In this document: in pieces, positions 42,000 through 51,129 of the stretch | Layout: every line of letters begins with the position of its first letter | How positions within the stretch are numbered: the first letter of the stretch is position 1 | Source: Chloroflexus islandicus | GTDB taxonomy: Bacteria; Chloroflexota; Chloroflexia; Chloroflexales; Chloroflexaceae | DNA length: 64,000 bases | Direction: 5' to 3' | NCBI RefSeq assembly: GCF_001650695.1 | Contig: NZ_LWQS01000037.1 | Coordinates: 26,853-90,852 of the forward strand | Notes under the pieces: generated by a model | What the model was told of the DNA's origin: nothing | Database searches by the model: none | Seen by the model: the letters and a program-made list of their open reading frames with translations, nothing else | Made by a program: the position numbers and the translations under genes

Positions 42000-42500
42000 G
42001 CGATCGTGACGGGCGGGCGGGCCGCCCGCACTCCGTGGGAAGGAGCGCGGGCCGCTGGCCCGCGCAAGCGCGTTGCAAGAGGCACTGTCCCCACCCCCAG
42101 CCTCCCCCGCTGGGGGTGGGGCATCCCTCACCCCAGCCGCTCGCGTGCTGGTGCAGAAGAGGGATCCCGCGGGGGTGCGGGCCAACAGCCCGCGCAGCGG
42201 GCTTCGTAACCCTAGCCCGGCCCTTCAGGGCCGGGCGCCCTGCACCGCTACCGGCGGGCGAGCCGCCCGCACTCCGTGGGAAGGAACGCGGGCCGCTGGC
42301 CCGCGAACGCCCGTTGCAAGAAGACTGCCCCCACCCCCAACCCCTCCGGAGGGGCATCCCGCAACCCCAGCCCCGCTCGCTCGCTAGTGCGGAAGAGGGA
42401 TCCCGCAGGGGTGCGAGCCAACAACCCACGCAGCGCGCAATTTCGCATCAGAAACGCTGTTCGTTGTGTGGTTGGGGTGTGAGGGCCAGCAACCTGCGCA
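42000..42500. repeat. Composite repeat array, two imperfect ~240-bp units
   Basis: The segments starting at about 42010 and 42250 both run from GGCGGGCGGGCCGCCCGCAC or a close variant through TCCGTGGGAAGG and CGGGCCGCTGGCCCGCG to AGAGGGATCCCGC. A reverse CCCGGCCCTTCAGGGCCGGG unit lies between them (about 42210-42237). No gene was found in 41979-42592. Confidence 0.75.
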
Positions 42501-42532
42501 GCGGTCGGGCTGCCAGCACTCCGTATCACAGC

Positions 42533-42565
42533 GCGTAAGGGCGGGTTTGCAACCCGCCCTTACGC
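42533..42565. terminator. Perfect hairpin after the CBS gene
   Basis: Arms GCGTAAGGGCGGGTT and AACCCGCCCTTACGC (15 bp) around TGC, 28 bp beyond the CBS-protein stop on the minus strand. It is strong but lacks a T-run, so it is a likely mRNA 3' boundary rather than a classical terminator. Confidence 0.55.
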
Positions 42566-42592
42566 TCGTTGCGATGATGCAGCAACCCGCTG

Positions 42593-42994
42593 CTACTCTT
42601 TGGCAATATCGCGCACCACGTCCGTCACTGACAGCACACCGATCGGGCGCAGGCCCTTTTCGCCCGGTTCGACGACCACCACCCGATGGATCCGGCGTTC
42701 CATCATCAGGCGACTGGCATGCTGCAGCGTGTCTTGGGGTGTCACCGAGACCACATCGGTAATCATAATATGGCCAGCCGTCAAACCGCGCCAATGCTTC
42801 CAGTACTGTTCGTACAGGCGTGCATTCACCAGATCGGTACGCGAGACCAAGCCGACCATATACCCTTCATCATCAACGACCACCAGTGCGCTGATGTCTT
42901 GTTCCGACATCTGACGGGCGACATCTTGGATCGGGGTCTCGCGCCGGCAGGTCAACACACCAACATGCATCACCTCGCCAACCGTCCGCTCCAT
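42593..42994 (-). CDS. Two-CBS-domain protein
   Basis: 133 residues made of two CBS motifs only: VGEVMHVGVLTCRRETPIQD to ALVVVDDEGYMVGLVSRTDL, and AGHIMITDVVSVTPQDTLQH to HRVVVVEPGEKGLRPIGVLS. FAMILY KNOWLEDGE: such free-standing pairs bind adenosyl ligands (AMP, ATP, SAM) and regulate partners. A consensus-like promoter and the ribosome-binding site AAAGGAAGG precede it. No partner is evident. Confidence 0.9.
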   Translation of the reverse strand: MERTVGEVMHVGVLTCRRETPIQDVARQMSEQDISALVVVDDEGYMVGLVSRTDLVNARLYEQYWKHWRGLTAGHIMITDVVSVTPQDTLQHASRLMMERRIHRVVVVEPGEKGLRPIGVLSVTDVVRDIAKE

Positions 42995-43045
42995 GGGGCC
43001 TTCCTTTCACGACACAAAGATTCCGCAAACAGTCATGATTGCCAT

Positions 43046-43074
43046 AGTGTAATCAATCTGACACATCGCGTCAA
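43046..43074 (-). promoter_or_regulatory. Promoter of the CBS-domain gene
   Basis: On the minus strand TTGACG (43074-43069), 17-base spacer, TACACT (43051-43046). It gives a leader of about 45 bases before the ATG at 42994. Confidence 0.7.
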
Positions 43075-43132
43075 TATGGAATGTGGTCTTGTACCTTGCA
43101 TCATATCGATACGAGTCACAACCTACAAGCAT

Positions 43133-43161
43133 TTGCACAGGCTGTCCCTTCATGCTAGAAT
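43133..43161 (+). promoter_or_regulatory. Promoter of the decarboxylase-like gene
   Basis: TTGCAC (43133-43138), 17-base spacer, TAGAAT (43156-43161). It gives a leader of about 38 bases to the ATG at 43206 and is arranged back to back with the CBS promoter. Confidence 0.6.
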
Positions 43162-43205
43162 CACCCTATCGTAAGTGATGCGTTCATCAGTCATCGGGTA
43201 GATGT

Positions 43206-43874
43206 ATGTCAGAGCCAACGACCAATCAGCGCCAACCTGCCCTGCCCGGCCTTGATGCCGAAGCGACGGCCGTGGTCGGCATCGGTTTGGGCTTGACCGG
43301 GCTTGCCCTTGGGCTACGGCCACGGCTGGCGCCGGCAACCTTGGCGCTCACGGCCTTGGCAGCGGCGCTCTTCCGCAATCCGCGTCGCATCCCGCCCGAT
43401 GAATCACGCACCGTCTTTGCGATTGCCGATGGTCGCATCCAAGGGGTGCGCGAAGTCTATGAACATCGCTTCGTCCACAGTGATTGTCTCCGCCTTACCA
43501 CGGTGATCGGCCCGCTTGATGTGCCGATCTGCCGCGCTCCGGTCGCCGGGAGGGTCGCGTACATCGAGCAGGTGAGAGGTGATTACCGCCCGTTGCGCGA
43601 TCCGCAAGCCCCAGAACGCAACCAACGCCTCTACATCGGCATCGAGACCGCTTGGGGGCCGTTGTTACTCTCCATTATTGCCGCCCCACTAGGGCGCTGG
43701 TTGCGCTGCGAGACAACCCAAGGTGCAACCCTTGCCGCTGGCACTCGCATCGCTAGTGTCCGGTTTGGCGGGCAAGTTGATCTCTACATCCAGCGTGATG
43801 TGATCGAACCACAGGTGACGCCGGGTGATCGCACGCTCGCCGGGCAGAGCCGGCTCGGTGCCGTGGTAGCCTGA
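43206..43874 (+). CDS. Phosphatidylserine decarboxylase-like protein lacking the pyruvoyl serine
   Basis: 222 residues, the length of short (PSD-A type) decarboxylases. It keeps the hydrophobic N-terminal pair (about 22-55), FRNPRRIPP and PICRAPVAGRVAYIEQVRGD. In active enzymes a GS bond near the C-terminus is cut to make the pyruvoyl group (RFGSRVDVYLP); here the same place reads RFGGQVDLYI, with Gly189 instead of Ser. The DVHxNR motif reads DVPICR, losing His. Self-cleavage and decarboxylation therefore look impossible. It may be a lipid-binding relic. The RibD-like gene begins 4 bp downstream, suggesting an operon. Confidence 0.8.
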   Translation: MSEPTTNQRQPALPGLDAEATAVVGIGLGLTGLALGLRPRLAPATLALTALAAALFRNPRRIPPDESRTVFAIADGRIQGVREVYEHRFVHSDCLRLTTVIGPLDVPICRAPVAGRVAYIEQVRGDYRPLRDPQAPERNQRLYIGIETAWGPLLLSIIAAPLGRWLRCETTQGATLAAGTRIASVRFGGQVDLYIQRDVIEPQVTPGDRTLAGQSRLGAVVA

Positions 43875-43878
43875 GCGC

Positions 43879-44733
43879 ATGCGCATGATCAGCCCATTTA
43901 CCCTCTTGTTTGAAGAGGAACCCAACCACGGCCCCGGTTTGCCGGCAGAGCTGCGCGCCATCTACAGCGGCGATTGGCGACTGCCAGCGATTCCTGCCCA
44001 TCGCCCCGCCGTATGGACGAACTTTGTCATCTCGCACGATGGCCGGATCGCATTCAACCAGCCGGGGTGGAACGGCGGCAATGCGATCAGCCGCAATAGC
44101 CGTCATGACCACTGGTTGATGGAACTGGTGCGCGCTCGCGCCGACGCGATCCTCGCCGGCGCCGCAACCCTGCGCGCCGCCCGCCGCCACCGTTGGGCAG
44201 CGGGGGAATTAATTGATTGGCCGGCTTTTGCCGCCTTGCGCGCCAGTGAAGAACGACCACCGCTACCAGCACTGGTAATCCTCTCGGCAACCGGTGATGT
44301 ACCGGCAGCGACTGCGCTGACTTTGCCGCGATCACTCTTTCTCATCACCACCGCGCACGGCGCCGAGCGCGCGCTCGCCACCCACCCCCAGCTCACGTGT
44401 CTGGTTGGCGCCGACGGCCAGATCGATCTGCCCGCTGCCTTCGCTACGCTGCGCCAACGCTACGGCATTCGCACCCTGCTCAGCGAAGGAGGCGGGCGCA
44501 CCTACGGCACTCTGCTCTTGACCCAACTTATTGATGAAGTCTTTCTGACCCTGAGCCCCATCATTGTGGGCAATCCATCCCCACCGGCGCCACCCCGCCC
44601 CGGCTTGGTCGAAGGCGTAGGGTTTGCCCCGCAGCATCCGCCGCGTCTCCGCCTGATCAGTCTCCGGCGCGCCGGCGATATGCTCTTCCAGCGCGCGCAA
44701 TTGCACTTTGCAACGGCTGCCGAAACGGTATAA
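43879..44733 (+). CDS. RibD C-terminal-domain (dihydrofolate reductase-like) reductase
   Basis: 284 residues. The NADPH-dependent reductase fold shows VWTNFVISHDGRIAFNQPGW, MELVRARADAILAGAATLRA, and LLSEGGGRTYGTLLLTQLID near residue 208, which is the RibD-C signature. FAMILY KNOWLEDGE: members reduce the ribosylamino-pyrimidine of riboflavin synthesis or related aldehydes. No deaminase domain or other rib gene is here, so riboflavin synthesis is unproven. An ATG two codons later (43885) is equally possible. Confidence 0.82.
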   Translation: MRMISPFTLLFEEEPNHGPGLPAELRAIYSGDWRLPAIPAHRPAVWTNFVISHDGRIAFNQPGWNGGNAISRNSRHDHWLMELVRARADAILAGAATLRAARRHRWAAGELIDWPAFAALRASEERPPLPALVILSATGDVPAATALTLPRSLFLITTAHGAERALATHPQLTCLVGADGQIDLPAAFATLRQRYGIRTLLSEGGGRTYGTLLLTQLIDEVFLTLSPIIVGNPSPPAPPRPGLVEGVGFAPQHPPRLRLISLRRAGDMLFQRAQLHFATAAETV

Positions 44734-44734
44734 T
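44707..44734 (+). promoter_or_regulatory. Promoter of the ECF sigma factor gene
   Basis: TATAAT (44729-44734) is a perfect -10 box, with TTTGCA at 44707-44712 spaced 16 bases as a weak -35. It overlaps the last codons and stop of the reductase gene. Confidence 0.6.
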
Positions 44735-44768
44735 AGAGCGCAGGCTGGCACGGGAGACGAGCGATTGC

Positions 44769-45380
44769 ATGGCAAACGAAGAACAACGCCTAATCAGCGC
44801 GGCGCAAGCGGGCGACCTCGAGGCATTTAACCAGATTGTGCGGCTGTACGAGACGCGCGTCTACAACCTCTGTTATCGCATGTTGGGTGATGCCGATGCA
44901 GCCGCTGATGCCACCCAAGACGCTTTTATCGCTGCTTTTCGCAATGTGCGCAACTTTCGCGGCGGCGTATTCAAAGCATGGTTGCTGCGGATTGCCACGA
45001 ACGCCTGCTACGATGTCCTGCGCACGCGCAAACGACGACCAGCGGTTTCGCTTGATAGCGCGGACAACGAAGACGACAACACCCGCACCGAAGCGCCCGA
45101 TCCGGGTGAGAGCCTCGATGATATGGTGGTACGGCAAGAATTGAGCGCCGCTATCCAACAAGGGTTAGCCGAACTCCCGGAAGACCAGCGCATTGTTATT
45201 ATCCTGAGCGATATTCAGGGCTTAGCCTATGAGGAGATTGCGCAGATTACCGGGGTGCAATTGGGTACGGTGAAATCGCGGTTGAGCCGGGCGCGGGCCA
45301 AATTGCGCGATATCTTGCGCGCCGGGGAACTCTTGCCGGCCAAATTCCGTCTAGATGATGAGTCAGACAAATCAAAATGA
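44769..45380 (+). CDS. ECF-type RNA polymerase sigma factor
   Basis: 203 residues. Region 2 (about 25-90) contains YETRVYNLCYRMLGDADAAA and FRGGVFKAWLLRIATNACYD; region 4 (about 130-185) contains LAELPEDQRIVIILSDIQGL and LGTVKSRLSRARAKLRD, the helix-turn-helix. The size and the adjacent anti-sigma gene, 29 bp downstream, mark a SigE/SigW-type module responding to envelope or similar stress. The -10 box upstream is of the housekeeping type, so autoregulation by this factor is not obvious. Confidence 0.92.
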   Translation: MANEEQRLISAAQAGDLEAFNQIVRLYETRVYNLCYRMLGDADAAADATQDAFIAAFRNVRNFRGGVFKAWLLRIATNACYDVLRTRKRRPAVSLDSADNEDDNTRTEAPDPGESLDDMVVRQELSAAIQQGLAELPEDQRIVIILSDIQGLAYEEIAQITGVQLGTVKSRLSRARAKLRDILRAGELLPAKFRLDDESDKSK

Positions 45381-45409
45381 TACCCGGCTGATAGCCGAGT
45401 GAGAAATCG

Positions 45410-46162
45410 ATGACAACGTCGCCAGCCCCCCAATCAGAACTGCCAGAGCGCGATCTTGAATTGCTCTCGGCCTACATAGACAACGAATTAGCCCCCGCCG
45501 ACCGCACTGCGCTTGAGCAACGTCTGGCGAGCGAGCCGCGGCTGCGCCGCGAACTGGCTGAACTCCGCGCGACCCGCGACCTCTTGCGTGAACAGCCATG
45601 GGTCACGCCACCCCGGTCATTTACGCTCACCCCAGACATGGCCGGTATGCGCCCACGCCGGTTTGCCTTGCCAAGCTGGTTGCAACCGCTCAGCGGGTTG
45701 GCCGCGCTGGCGCTGGTGATGCTCATTGGTTGGCAAGTGCTGCGCCTCACCAGTGGCGCCTCTCCTGCCGGCCAACCGCAGGTGATGATGGCGCCGGAAA
45801 CGACGCCGGCTGCGGTGAGCGCCGCAAGGATCGAGCCAACCGAAGCGGTCGCGGCGCCCGCGGCAGCCGCCGCGATGAATGAACGCAATGAGCAGGCCAC
45901 GGAAGCGACGGCTGGAGTCCTAGCGAGCGAGCCCACAGCCGAAAAAGAAACGACGGTGATGCAACAACCCGCACAGGGAGGCGGCGCAGACGGCATTGCG
46001 CCGGGAGCAGGCGGCAACGCTGGCCCGCCGCCCGATGCGCAACGCCAAGCACCGCCACCAACCCAGCCGCCTAGCCCGCCACCGCTGCCGGTCGTGATTG
46101 TCTTGGCTCTGCTGATCCTCGTTGCCGCTGGGATTTGGTTCGTGCGCCGCAAGGCCGAGTAA
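45410..46162 (+). CDS. Membrane anti-sigma factor
   Basis: 250 residues. An N-terminal anti-sigma domain (about 10-65: ERDLELLSAYIDNELAPADR, EPRLRRELAELR) has no HxxxCxxC zinc motif. A membrane span (about 87-107, LSGLAALALVMLIGWQVLRL) is followed by an extracytoplasmic Ala/Pro/Glu-rich stretch, and a second hydrophobic segment (PVVIVLALLILVAAGIWFVR) lies at the C-terminus. Two spans are unusual for this class; both ends may be cytoplasmic. It should hold the sigma factor at 44769 until a signal removes it. Confidence 0.85.
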   Translation: MTTSPAPQSELPERDLELLSAYIDNELAPADRTALEQRLASEPRLRRELAELRATRDLLREQPWVTPPRSFTLTPDMAGMRPRRFALPSWLQPLSGLAALALVMLIGWQVLRLTSGASPAGQPQVMMAPETTPAAVSAARIEPTEAVAAPAAAAAMNERNEQATEATAGVLASEPTAEKETTVMQQPAQGGGADGIAPGAGGNAGPPPDAQRQAPPPTQPPSPPPLPVVIVLALLILVAAGIWFVRRKAE

Positions 46163-46194
46163 CCAGCCATCTGGGAACAAGAGCTTGTGTTCAC

Positions 46195-46223
46195 CGAGTG
46201 CGGTAATTAAGTTACCGCACTCG
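46195..46223. repeat. Family A-like hairpin repeat downstream of the anti-sigma gene
   Basis: Arms CGAGTGCGGTAA and TTACCGCACTCG (12 bp, perfect) around five bases. It lies 33 bp after the stop. Confidence 0.8.
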
Positions 46224-46439
46224 ATCATATATGGCAGCCGGTAGCGTTGCCTAGCCTGCACTCATCAAGCCGAACAAACCGGGTTAGATTTCGTTGCCAC
46301 ACCTGTTCCAATTGCCTCGATCTGCCATCAACGCGCAATGTTTCAGACGGTATTTGCTCAATCATCTATTAGCCACAATGTGCTATACTGAGCAAAAATA
46401 GCTATCCTCACCTCATTTGGGTATTTAGGAACCGCCGGT

Positions 46440-47966
46440 ATGATCGCTGCCCATCTTGCTATAGCCGACGCGCTGCGCGCTTGGTGCCCCAATGTGCCTT
46501 CACCTGACCGCCCCCTCCTTGTTGCGTTGGCTGACGCGCTTAGCACCAACGACCCCTCGCATCTGCTCGCCGTGATTAGGAATGAAGGTTCGATTGCAGC
46601 CGGTTTTCAGCGGCTCGACGCCACCCGCCGCCAAGCAACCAAACTGCTGAGCGATCAACCTGCCGCTGCCGGGCCGATCGCTGATATTATTGCAGCCGCC
46701 CAGCAAATGTTGATCGCCGAAGAGGAAGCATTACTACGGCGTGAACACATGCTCAACCAGCGCCTTGAGCAGAGCTTCCTCACTTCGCCGTTAGCAACGC
46801 TCGAAGCTAACGAATATGGCATCATTATGCGCTGGAACCCGGCTGCTGAGCGCATTTTTGGCTGGAGCGCCGCCGAGGCGATTGGCAAAAACGTGGTTGA
46901 ATTGCTCGTTCCCAACATTGCCCGCGAGCATGTAGAATCGATTGTGCATGCCCTGCTGAGCGGGCAAGCCGCCAATAGCCGGAACGAAAATATCACCAAA
47001 GATGGCCGGATGATCATCTGCCAGTGGTACAACGCCGTCCTCCACCATCCTGATGGCCGGGTCGCCGGCTGGTTGTCGCAAACCGAAGATATTACCGATC
47101 AGATTCGCGCCGAAGAGGCATTGCGTGAAAGCCAGCGCCGGCTCGATAGCCTGATCCGTAATTTGCCCGGCATTGCGTATCGTGTGCGCAACGACGCCAA
47201 ATGGACGGCAGAGTTTATGAGTGAAGGCACGCTTGATATCACTGGCTATCCAGCGAGCGATTTTCTGCCTTCAGAAGGTCAAATGCCCCGACTCTCCTTT
47301 GGTGATCTCATTTTGCCCGAGGATGCAGAGGCAGTCAGGGAAAGTGTCCATACAGCATTAGCACAGCATCGCCAATTCGAAGTCACGTATCGTATTCGCC
47401 ACGCCGATGGCAGCATCCGTTGGCTGTGGGAACGCGGTGCAGGCGTATTCGATGACGATGGCAATGTCATCGCCATCGAAGGATTTATTACCGATGTCAC
47501 CGCCGAACGGCAGTCCGCCGAAGAGCGGCAAGCACTGAATGAGCGTATCATTGCGGCCCAGCAAGCAGCCCTGCGCGAATTGAGCACGCCGATCGTGCCG
47601 ATCAGTCAGGGGGTGATTGCGATGCCGCTGATCGGCAGTATCGACAGCCTGCGCGCCCAGCAAATCATTGAGACACTGCTTGAAGGGGTGAACACGACCG
47701 GCGCCCACATTGTCATTCTCGATGTCACCGGCGTGCCGGTGGTCGATACCCAAGTCGCCAATACCCTTCTGCGCTCGGCGCAGGCGGTACGTTTGTTGGG
47801 GGCAGAGGTGTTACTGACTGGGATTCGCCCTGAAGTCGCCCAAACCATCGTCGGCTTGGGGTTAGATCTGAGCCATATCCGCACCATGGCGTCCCTGCAA
47901 GACGGGATCGTATACGCATTGGGCCGGCAAGAAAAAGCTCGTCCGCGCTCACAGCGCATCGTGTGA
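46440..47966 (+). CDS. PAS-PAS-STAS sensor protein (RsbR-like)
   Basis: 508 residues without membrane spans. A helical N-terminal region (1-115) precedes PAS domain 1 (about 118-225: LEANEYGIIMRWNPAAERIF), PAS domain 2 (about 235-350, with YRIRHADGSIRWLWERGAGV) and a STAS domain (about 380-500) with HIVILDVTGVPVVDTQVANT. The key loop residue is Thr (VDT), as in RsbR/RsbS proteins phosphorylated there. A TATACT box lies at 46384-46389. The STAS domain matches the one at 33178 nearly motif for motif, so they probably share partners. Confidence 0.88.
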   Translation: MIAAHLAIADALRAWCPNVPSPDRPLLVALADALSTNDPSHLLAVIRNEGSIAAGFQRLDATRRQATKLLSDQPAAAGPIADIIAAAQQMLIAEEEALLRREHMLNQRLEQSFLTSPLATLEANEYGIIMRWNPAAERIFGWSAAEAIGKNVVELLVPNIAREHVESIVHALLSGQAANSRNENITKDGRMIICQWYNAVLHHPDGRVAGWLSQTEDITDQIRAEEALRESQRRLDSLIRNLPGIAYRVRNDAKWTAEFMSEGTLDITGYPASDFLPSEGQMPRLSFGDLILPEDAEAVRESVHTALAQHRQFEVTYRIRHADGSIRWLWERGAGVFDDDGNVIAIEGFITDVTAERQSAEERQALNERIIAAQQAALRELSTPIVPISQGVIAMPLIGSIDSLRAQQIIETLLEGVNTTGAHIVILDVTGVPVVDTQVANTLLRSAQAVRLLGAEVLLTGIRPEVAQTIVGLGLDLSHIRTMASLQDGIVYALGRQEKARPRSQRIV

Positions 47967-48075
47967 CCATTGTTTGGACGACCGGCGGTGACACGTGTTG
48001 TCCCTGCGTTTGCCGGTATCTGTGAGGATACACGAGTATCGCTCGTGTTGAGTCATAAATAGTTAGGAGAGAGGT

Positions 48076-49266
48076 ATGATGCTCGAACGCGCGCGCGCGC
48101 TGGCCGATGAAATTGTCCGCCTTCGCCGTGATATTCACGCTCACCCCGAACTCGGTTTTCAAGAGCACCGCACGGCGGCGCTCGTCGCTGACACCTTGCA
48201 CGAGATCGGTGGCATTAAGGTGACGACCAGCGTGGCCAAGACTGGCGTGGTCGGTGAGCTTGGCGATGGCGATGGGCCGGTGATCGCGATCCGGGCCGAT
48301 ATGGATGCGTTGCCCATCCTCGAAGAGAATCAGGTTGAATATGCCTCGACCAACCCCGGTGTGATGCATGCCTGTGGTCACGATGCCCATACCGCAATGT
48401 TGCTCGGCGCCGCCCACCTCTTGCGCGAGCGGTTCGCCGCCGAGAACCTGCGCGGGAAGGTGCGCTTCCTCTTTCAGCCTTCCGAAGAGGGGTGGGACGA
48501 CGAGACCAAGAGCGGCGGTCTGCGGATGGTCGAAGAGGGTGCGCTCGATGGGGTTGATGCGGTGATCGCCCTCCACGTTGATTCAACGCTGCCAGTCGGG
48601 CAAGTCACGATCCGCGGCGGCTGGACATCGGCAGCAGTGGATGATTTCAAGGGCTACATTCGCGGCACTGGCGGCCACGGCGCCTACCCGCATCTCGGCA
48701 CCGACCCGGTCTTTATGCTGTCGCATGTGCTCAATGCGCTCTTCGGCATCCGCGCCCGCCTGATCAATCCGATGGAACCGGCGATCTTGAGTGTGGGGAC
48801 GGTACGTGGCGGCCATGCCTCTAACGTCATCCCCAGCGAGATCTTTGTCCAAGGCACGTTGCGCAGTTTCAGCGAAGAGGTGCGGGCCAAACTCGCTCGC
48901 GAGGTCGAACGGGCCTTTGCCGTGGCCGAAGCCTTCGGCGGCAGCGCTGAGGTTAAGATTACCCGTGGCTACCCCGCCGGCTGGAATGACGAACGAGTGG
49001 CAGAATGGATGAGCAATGTGGCCGGCGAGTTTCTCGGCCCCGACGCCATTGACCGTTCACGCACCGGTATGGGAGCCGAGGATTTCGCCTATATGACCAA
49101 GAAGGCTCCCGGCGCGATGCTGATGCTCGGCGCTGCGATTGATGACGGTATCATGCGCGCCCACCACACCCCTATCTTCGACATTGACGAGCGCGCCCTG
49201 CCGGTAGGCACGGCAATCTTGGCTGAAACAGCGCTGCGCTTCTTGCGCGGTGAAGTGACGTTGTAG
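48076..49266 (+). CDS. M20-family amidohydrolase (hippurate/N-acyl amino acid hydrolase type)
   Basis: 396 residues. Two ATG codons at the start; GGAGAGAGGT precedes them. Metal ligands and catalytic residues are in [40 protein letters not shown] and the final [14 protein letters not shown], with the dimerisation domain in between (about 180-295). Members hydrolyse N-acyl amino acids or related amides in the cytoplasm. The gene stands alone with its own ribosome-binding site. Confidence 0.92.
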   Translation: MMLERARALADEIVRLRRDIHAHPELGFQEHRTAALVADTLHEIGGIKVTTSVAKTGVVGELGDGDGPVIAIRADMDALPILEENQVEYASTNPGVMHACGHDAHTAMLLGAAHLLRERFAAENLRGKVRFLFQPSEEGWDDETKSGGLRMVEEGALDGVDAVIALHVDSTLPVGQVTIRGGWTSAAVDDFKGYIRGTGGHGAYPHLGTDPVFMLSHVLNALFGIRARLINPMEPAILSVGTVRGGHASNVIPSEIFVQGTLRSFSEEVRAKLAREVERAFAVAEAFGGSAEVKITRGYPAGWNDERVAEWMSNVAGEFLGPDAIDRSRTGMGAEDFAYMTKKAPGAMLMLGAAIDDGIMRAHHTPIFDIDERALPVGTAILAETALRFLRGEVTL

Positions 49267-49280
49267 GGAGAAGTGGAAAT

Positions 49281-49366
49281 AGGACACGGATGAACACAGA
49301 TGCAACGGATGCGCACGGTTGGGCAGCCTCGTGCTAATCCGTTTCACCTGTGCCAATCCGTGTCCT
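49281..49366. repeat. Inverted repeat AGGACACGGAT ... ATCCGTGTCCT
   Basis: Perfect 11-bp arms at 49281-49291 and 49356-49366 enclose 64 bases of further imperfect complementarity. It lies between the convergent amidohydrolase and MBL genes and resembles a small palindromic dispersed element. Confidence 0.65.
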
Positions 49367-49373
49367 TTGCTGC

Positions 49374-50303
49374 TTACCCAGCCCCCAACCCTCCCAGTTT
49401 CTGCCAATAGCGCGCCAAGCCGCGCCAACTCAGGTTGAGCGGGCCGGTCTGTTGAACAATAGCCAACTGCTCAGCCGGCGAGAGGGTGGCCGCTTCGCTA
49501 GCCAGCGCTGCCTCAAGCGCGGCGACACCGGTCGCTTCATCCTGACCGGCCAGCAGACTCTGCCGCACGATCTCGGCCCACTGCCGCAACCGCAAGCGAG
49601 CATCGGCCAAATGAAACGCCACATCATCATACGCACCAAAGTGGGTCAAGCACAGCCATTGCGGGTGTAGCCGCTCGATCAGATCGTGCGTGCGCCCCCA
49701 CGCCTCCAAGTCAACATCAGGTGGCGGCGTCGCCGGACGGGTCATGCGCACGCCGGGCAAGCGTACGCCAGTATTGTCACCCACAAATGCTGCGCCGTTC
49801 GACTCGTCAAACCAGACCAGATGGTGCTTGGCATGGCCGGGAGCGTCAAAGGCGCGCAAGGTATGGCCATTGAGCCGCAACGTCTCGCCGCCGGTGTAGA
49901 CCCGAATGCGTTCCGGCGCCACCGGCCGCACATCGCCCCACAATTCCTCCATCCGATCGCCGTACAGTTGGCCCGCGCTGGTGAGCAGACGTGATGGATC
50001 AATCAGATGCGGCGCGCCACGCTCATGAACATGCACCACCAGATGCGGATTTTCAGCCGCCAATAGCCCGGTCGCCCCGGCATGGTCGAGGTGAATGTGC
50101 GACAACACCACGGCTCGCAAATCGGCTACCGTGAGACCCTGCGCATCAAGCCCAGCCTTCAACGCCGGCAAGGTGCTGGCCGGCCCCGGATCGACCAGCG
50201 CCGGCTCATCACCGAGCAGAAGGAAGGTACCGATCACATGTGGACGGCCAAGATGGTAAACATCGATCAGGGCAATATTGCGTGGGGTGGGGTAGACATC
50301 CAT
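49374..50303 (-). CDS. MBL-fold metallohydrolase
   Basis: 309 residues. The zinc motif is SHIHLDHAG (HxHxDH, about 85-95), with further ligands in APGHAKHHLVWF, FVGDNTGVRL and LTHFGAYDD. It resembles the glyoxalase II-like branch. The C-terminal helical region (about 235-305) is typical of the larger forms that act on acyl or thioester substrates. The ATG at 50303 has a TATAAT box (minus strand) about 45 bases upstream but no good -35. The substrate is unknown. Confidence 0.85.
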   Translation of the reverse strand: MDVYPTPRNIALIDVYHLGRPHVIGTFLLLGDEPALVDPGPASTLPALKAGLDAQGLTVADLRAVVLSHIHLDHAGATGLLAAENPHLVVHVHERGAPHLIDPSRLLTSAGQLYGDRMEELWGDVRPVAPERIRVYTGGETLRLNGHTLRAFDAPGHAKHHLVWFDESNGAAFVGDNTGVRLPGVRMTRPATPPPDVDLEAWGRTHDLIERLHPQWLCLTHFGAYDDVAFHLADARLRLRQWAEIVRQSLLAGQDEATGVAALEAALASEAATLSPAEQLAIVQQTGPLNLSWRGLARYWQKLGGLGAG

Positions 50304-50386
50304 ACGGTTTGGACAATGCCTTTCTGGTACAAAATTAGCTTGTTTGTATTATATGCACAGCAATGACTGGTGGCGAATCAACAATG

Positions 50387-50930
50387 AGCGCCGCGCGAAC
50401 GCGCGGCGCTGACGCTCTGTTCCCTACGCTGACATGTTCAAGGGCGGACAAAACACATGAGCATCGACACGGTTGATGGCTTTGAGATACGCTATTTCAC
50501 CCCCAGCCCCTCTCCCGCTGGCGCGGGTTTAAGGACAGACAGAATGCACGAGTGTAGATGCGTTTGAGGGCTTTGCGATGCGTCGTTTCGCCCTCACCCC
50601 CAGCCCCTCTCCCACTGGCGCGGGTTTAAGGGCGGACCGAACATCTGTTTGGCACCCGGCCCTAAAGGGCCGGGCTACGCTTACGAAGCCCGCTGCGCGG
50701 GCTGATGCCCCCACCTCTTGCCCTTCCCCCGCTGGGGGAGGGGTGATGGGGAGCGCAGCACCGGGCTTTGAGGCATCGCACAGCGATCAACCGTTGTAAT
50801 CAATCAAATGTGCTGTCCGTACCTCAACTGGCGCGGGAGAGGGGAACAGAGCGAAGCTTTGAGGCATCGCACAACGATCAACGGTTACACTCGATCGCAT
50901 GTTCTGTCCGCCCCTTAACGCTGGCATGAT
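50387..50930. repeat. Hairpin and composite GGGCGGACAGAACAT repeat region
   Basis: A perfect 11-bp-arm hairpin (AGCGCCGCGCG/CGCGCGGCGCT, 50387-50410) is followed by 500 bp of tandem-like modules: CAAGGGCGGACA (50432), CCCCAGCCCCTCTCCC segments (50505, 50601), one CCCGGCCCTAAAGGGCCGGG hairpin with its AAGCCCGCTGCGCGGGCT (50657-50702), and a segment shared with 26900-27020. No gene is seen. Confidence 0.75.
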
Positions 50931-50991
50931 TGTGGGACGAACCACACAGCCATGCTGCTGGCCTGCCCGCTGCTCGGGTACGGTTTGGGGG

Positions 50992-51109
50992 AGCCGCACG
51001 GACGTGCGGCTTTTATCCCCTGCTGGGCCTTGGGGCCAACCCCATGGCCGTGCTGCTGGTCTGCCCCTTCGCTGACGCGATATGTTTGAAGCCGCACAGC
51101 CGTGCGGCT
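50992..51109. repeat. Two family B-like hairpins (AGCCGCAC type)
   Basis: AGCCGCAC...GTGCGGCT at 50992-51011 and at 51090-51109, 98 bp apart. The second lies 21 bp beyond the stop of the convergent aldehyde dehydrogenase. Confidence 0.75.
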
Positions 51110-51129
51110 CTACAGGCATTATTGGCGAT

